DNA of 7,599 bases from Candidatus Thorarchaeota archaeon (GTDB taxonomy: Archaea > Asgardarchaeota > Thorarchaeia > Thorarchaeales > Thorarchaeaceae): the NCBI GenBank assembly GCA_018238825.1, contig JABCSP010000101.1, positions 1 through 7,599 on the forward strand, written 5' to 3'. Below, piece after piece: positions 5,925 through 7,599 of the stretch (its first letter is position 1; every line of letters starts with the position of its first letter). A program made the translations under genes and the position numbers. The notes beneath the pieces are model-generated. The model saw nothing but the letters and a program-made list of their open reading frames with translations. It had not been told where the DNA came from and did no database searches.

Positions 5925-6347
5925 TCAAACTATCTTTGATGCAATTGCTGCAACTCGGGGCCACTTCAGAGTGACTTCTCTTGCCATGGGCCCTCTAAGT
6001 TCTGAGCCCTGGGGTTCTCCACCAGGTTTGACTAGAACTGCTGCATTATCCTCGAACTGCATCCATGTACCGTCGGGTCGCCTGAATGGCTTTCTCTGCC
6101 TAATAACGACAGCTTGAAGCACCTGCTTCCTCAGTTCTTGTTTTCCTTTCTGAACTGATACGTTAACCAAGTCTCCGACACCAGCTTTACCGAGTTTCCT
6201 CAGCTTTCCTTTGTATCCGAAGACTGTGATTAGTTGGAGTTCTTTTGCTCCTGAATTATCTGCACACATGATTGTTGCACCAATTGGCAAACCTCTAGCA
6301 ATCCTTGGTATGAACTTTCTAATTCCTCTACCGACCTTTCTTGACAT
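5925..6347 (-). CDS. rpl14: Large-subunit ribosomal protein uL14
   Basis: Highly conserved large-subunit protein at the subunit interface and an element of intersubunit bridges. The product has 140 residues. The first 18 or so (SRKVGRGIRKFIPRIARG) extend beyond the bacterial form. The invariant core follows: GATIMCADNSGAKELQLI (about 23-40), GYKGKLRKLGKAGVGDLVNVSVQKG, VVIRQRKPFRRPDGTW, FEDNAAVLV (98-106) and GPMAREV near the end. The ending ASKIV is typical. The ATG lies four bases after the uS17 stop codon's last base, with GGAGG at 6356-6360 eight bases upstream. The WPRVAAIAS ending and the ELQLITVFGYKG segment look more TACK/Asgard-like than euryarchaeal; that comparison is from memory. 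Confidence 0.97.
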   Translation of the reverse strand: MSRKVGRGIRKFIPRIARGLPIGATIMCADNSGAKELQLITVFGYKGKLRKLGKAGVGDLVNVSVQKGKQELRKQVLQAVVIRQRKPFRRPDGTWMQFEDNAAVLVKPGGEPQGSELRGPMAREVTLKWPRVAAIASKIV

Positions 6348-6350
6348 AGA

Positions 6351-6716
6351 TTACTCCTCCTTTGCTCCTTCAGATTGTATCACTGCAACAACAACACAAG
6401 ACACATTCTTACTCAATGGTCGACATTCAACAACCTTCACCGTGTCACCGATTTTAACATCAATGCATGGTGGAAGATGTGCTTGCTTCTTTGATCTGCG
6501 TCTTTCATATCGAGCATACTTTTTGTTAAGACTCAAAAAGTCCTGCTGGAATACAATCGTCTTGTGCATTTGTGTGCTAGTCACTATACCCTCCATGACT
6601 CGACCTCTCACTGAGAGATTGCCGTGGTATGGGCAATTAGTATCATCACATGTATCCTTGGGGGGCTCCACATTTGGGATGCCAATGTTCCGAACCTTAG
6701 TATTGGTTTCAGCCAT
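6351..6716 (-). CDS. rps17: Small-subunit ribosomal protein uS17
   Basis: Primary 16S rRNA-binding protein of the small subunit with an OB fold. The 121-residue product has the archaeal/eukaryotic N-terminal extension with VRNIGIPNVEPP and a Cys/His cluster (C23, C28, H31 in a CDDTNCPYHG block). The OB-fold core then shows LSVRGRVMEGIVTSTQMHKTIVF, YARYERRRSKKQAHLPPCIDVKIGDTV and ECRPLSKNVSCVVV (about 97-110). The frame also allows a GTG two codons earlier that overlaps the rnp1 stop. AGGAG is nine bases from the ATG but only three from the GTG, so I prefer the ATG, which leaves a gap of two bases after rnp1. Confidence 0.95.
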   Translation of the reverse strand: MAETNTKVRNIGIPNVEPPKDTCDDTNCPYHGNLSVRGRVMEGIVTSTQMHKTIVFQQDFLSLNKKYARYERRRSKKQAHLPPCIDVKIGDTVKVVECRPLSKNVSCVVVAVIQSEGAKEE

Positions 6717-6718
6717 TC

Positions 6719-7003
6719 TCACCAGCTCCTATTGAGGCGTTTCTTCATTCTGTCCTCTGGCCTTCCGCTTAGCACATTGCCATCAACGCGGACAATTGCA
6801 CCATCGGGAAGAGTGATGTCAAAGAAACAGATACTCTTTGGTACACTTACTACTCCATTCTTGGTATCCAGACGAATCATTTCCTTGGATTCTCCAAGAA
6901 TGACTCCACTTCTGCATACAAGATTCGGGTCTTTTGACTCGATAATATGAGTAGTAAGACCTGCGAGTTCGTGTCTTACGATATTCTCAGGGGCGATTCT
7001 CAT
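6719..7003 (-). CDS. rnp1: Ribonuclease P protein component 1 (Rpp29/Pop4 family)
   Basis: Protein subunit of archaeal RNase P, the ribonucleoprotein that removes the 5' leader from precursor tRNA. In this family Rpp29 pairs with Rpp21 and helps the RNA subunit recognise its substrate. The 94-residue product begins IAPENIVRHELAGL (3-16), a good match to the family opening. It continues as a small Sm-like beta barrel: VCRSGVILGESKEMIRLDTKNG (about 29-50), VPKSICFFDITLPDG (54-68), VRVDGNVLSGRPEDRMKKRL (71-90). The last block is the best-conserved signature. Its location between uL29 and uS17 is the normal archaeal position. The ATG overlaps the uL29 stop by four bases (ATGA), with GGAGG seven bases upstream. 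Confidence 0.95.
   Translation of the reverse strand: MRIAPENIVRHELAGLTTHIIESKDPNLVCRSGVILGESKEMIRLDTKNGVVSVPKSICFFDITLPDGAIVRVDGNVLSGRPEDRMKKRLNRSW
6726..6730 (-). promoter_or_regulatory. Ribosome binding site of uS17
   Basis: On the minus strand this reads AGGAG, inside the end of rnp1. It lies nine bases from the ATG at 6716 and three from the GTG at 6722, so it favours the ATG. Confidence 0.6.
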
Positions 7004-7212
7004 TTGGAAGCCTCCAATTCATCTTCTCGCTGAATTGTTAAGATACGAGCAATAGCTTGTCGTACATTCCTGATTTTGTAGGGATTCTCTGTGCCACCAC
7101 CAGTGGCAGATTCAACTCTGATGCTGGACATTTCATTGTAGAGTTCTTTCAGCATTTTCTGACGTTCAGCAGCTGTGAGTTCACGGATTTCCGTAGCACT
7201 AAGTCCTGCCAT
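7000..7212 (-). CDS. rpl29: Large-subunit ribosomal protein uL29
   Basis: Small helical large-subunit protein near the peptide exit tunnel. The 70-residue product has the uL29 pattern of two antiparallel helices: LSATEIRELTAAERQKMLKELYNEM (about 4-28) and IRNVRQAIARILTIQRE (about 47-63). These are joined by a Gly/Thr-rich turn that includes the conserved NPxxIRxVR motif as NPYKIRNVR. The length is typical. The start overlaps the uS3 stop by one base (TAATG), and GGAGG at 7223-7227 lies ten bases upstream in the uS3 tail. No SUI1/aIF1 gene follows, in contrast to several euryarchaeal operons. Confidence 0.96.
   Translation of the reverse strand: MAGLSATEIRELTAAERQKMLKELYNEMSSIRVESATGGGTENPYKIRNVRQAIARILTIQREDELEASK
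7004..7017 (-). promoter_or_regulatory. Ribosome binding site of rnp1 inside a small inverted repeat
   Basis: The minus strand reads TTGGAGGCTTCCAA immediately before the rnp1 ATG. The GGAGG ribosome-binding site is at 7011-7015. TTGGA and TCCAA can pair across a GGCT loop, placing the site in a five-base-pair hairpin. Ribosomes finishing uL29 would open it. A coupling role is inferred only. Confidence 0.4.
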
Positions 7213-7599
7213 TACTCAGAAACCTCCTTGTCCAATGCATCAAGTTCCTCTAAATCATCCACAATGCTCTCCTCTACCTTTTCACTGATTTCTGGTTCCT
7301 TTGTTTCCTCTTTAGGAACTTCAACTGGAGGGGCAGTGGGTGAAGGAGTTTCATCAGTAGTTGTTGCATCTTCTACAAGCTCGAGACCATCAAGTTCTTC
7401 AAGCTCACGTAGTTCGTCAATATCTGTGATCCCCTCAAGAGATTCTTCTACAACTTCTTGTTCATCAGGAGTAGTTTCTGCATCAGGTTTCTTGACCAGT
7501 TCAATCTCTTCAGGTTTCTTTGGTTTGGGCGGTTTAATTTTAATTACACCGGGCAATCTTGTTTGGGGGCCCATAATTCGGACCTTGATCCCAATGACT
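7212..7599 (-). CDS. rps3: Small-subunit ribosomal protein uS3, C-terminal part with acidic tail (cut by window edge)
   Basis: uS3 sits in the small-subunit head at the mRNA entry channel. Only the last 128 residues are in the window. They begin VIGIKVRIMGPQTRLPG, which is the end of the conserved KH-domain/C-terminal uS3 core, and the frame is open to the right edge. The internal ATG at 7574 is not the start. After the short basic-proline segment IKIKPPKPKKPEE come about 99 tail residues that are strongly acidic: by hand count 39 Asp/Glu against 7 Lys/Arg. Two LEELD-containing blocks near residues 63-70 and 113-120 of the part present suggest an internal duplication. Some archaeal and eukaryotic uS3 proteins have C-terminal extensions, so the tail is unusual mainly in composition and repetition. 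Confidence 0.93.
   Translation of the reverse strand, partial: VIGIKVRIMGPQTRLPGVIKIKPPKPKKPEEIELVKKPDAETTPDEQEVVEESLEGITDIDELRELEELDGLELVEDATTTDETPSPTAPPVEVPKEETKEPEISEKVEESIVDDLEELDALDKEVSE
7215..7511 (-). other. Acidic low-complexity tail-coding segment of uS3
   Basis: This segment encodes the last 99 residues of uS3, rich in Glu, Asp, Leu, Thr and Pro. Two leucine-acidic blocks (DELRELEELDGLELVED and DDLEELDALDKEVSE) flank a Thr/Pro/Ser-rich spacer. The blocks look helix-forming and the spacer disordered. The two blocks are similar to each other, which suggests a duplication. Confidence 0.75.

Noticed and set aside
5914..5964. Longer uL24 start adding 17 residues
   Set aside because: The extra stretch lies mostly inside the uL14 coding end, lacks a fitting ribosome-binding site and does not match the family N-terminus; AGGTGA selects the ATG at 5913.
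6211..6735. Plus-strand open frame of 174 codons opposite uL14 and uS17
   Set aside because: It is antisense to two highly conserved genes across their whole length, with no recognisable domain.
7215..7511. Acidic uS3 tail as evidence of a halophile
   Set aside because: The remaining ribosomal proteins are Lys/Arg-rich without general acidic surface enrichment, and the eL32 linker is basic rather than acidic.
7212..7574. Reading the right-most frame as a separate 120-residue acidic protein
   Set aside because: The frame continues to the window edge and upstream codons give VIGIKVRI, the uS3 core, so the ATG is internal to uS3.
1..7599. Mobile element, CRISPR array, RNA gene or a novel multi-gene system hidden between genes
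   Set aside because: Genes fill the window with gaps of 20 bases or fewer, gene order is canonical, and I saw no direct repeats, tRNA-like sequence or foreign gene on either strand.

Overview
This window is a stretch of an archaeal ribosomal-protein operon of the S10-spc type. Every real gene lies on the minus strand, so transcription runs from the right edge to the left edge. There are sixteen genes in order: uS3 (C-terminal part only), uL29, RNase P subunit Rpp29 (rnp1), uS17, uL14, uL24, eS4, uL5, uS14, uS8, uL6, eL32, eL19, uL18, uS5 and uL30 (N-terminal part only). The proteins eS4, eL32 and eL19 and the RNase P protein have no bacterial counterpart in this operon, and the order is the standard archaeal one, so the domain assignment is secure. 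The lineage is less certain. The uL14 sequence looks more TACK/Asgard-like than euryarchaeal, no SUI1/aIF1 gene lies between uL29 and rnp1, and several proteins have long charged tails. I lean towards an Asgard or TACK-type archaeon, from memory of the families only. GC content is moderate to low, with no sign of foreign DNA.

Right part (about 4000-7599): the uS3 tail, uL29, rnp1, uS17, uL14, uL24, eS4, uL5 and uS14. Middle (about 2168-3985): uS8, uL6 and eL32. Left part (1-2165): eL19, uL18, uS5 and the start of uL30. Neighbouring genes overlap by up to 4 bases or are separated by at most 20 bases, so the window has no intergenic region worth the name. I see no internal promoter, terminator, RNA gene, repeat array or mobile element. 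Every gene whose start lies in the window has a recognisable Shine-Dalgarno sequence (GGAGG- or GGTGA-like), as expected for one long, translationally coupled mRNA.

Functionally, the genes supply primary and secondary binding proteins of both ribosomal subunits, including the 5S rRNA binders uL5 and uL18, plus one protein of the tRNA 5'-processing enzyme RNase P. The unusual content is in extensions rather than in new genes. uS3 carries a roughly 100-residue acidic tail with an internal duplication. eL32 carries an N-terminal helix-hairpin-helix domain, a Lys/Ala/Pro linker like a histone H1 tail, and an acidic C-terminus. uL18 ends in a basic tail of about 60 residues. I found no previously undescribed multi-gene system here.
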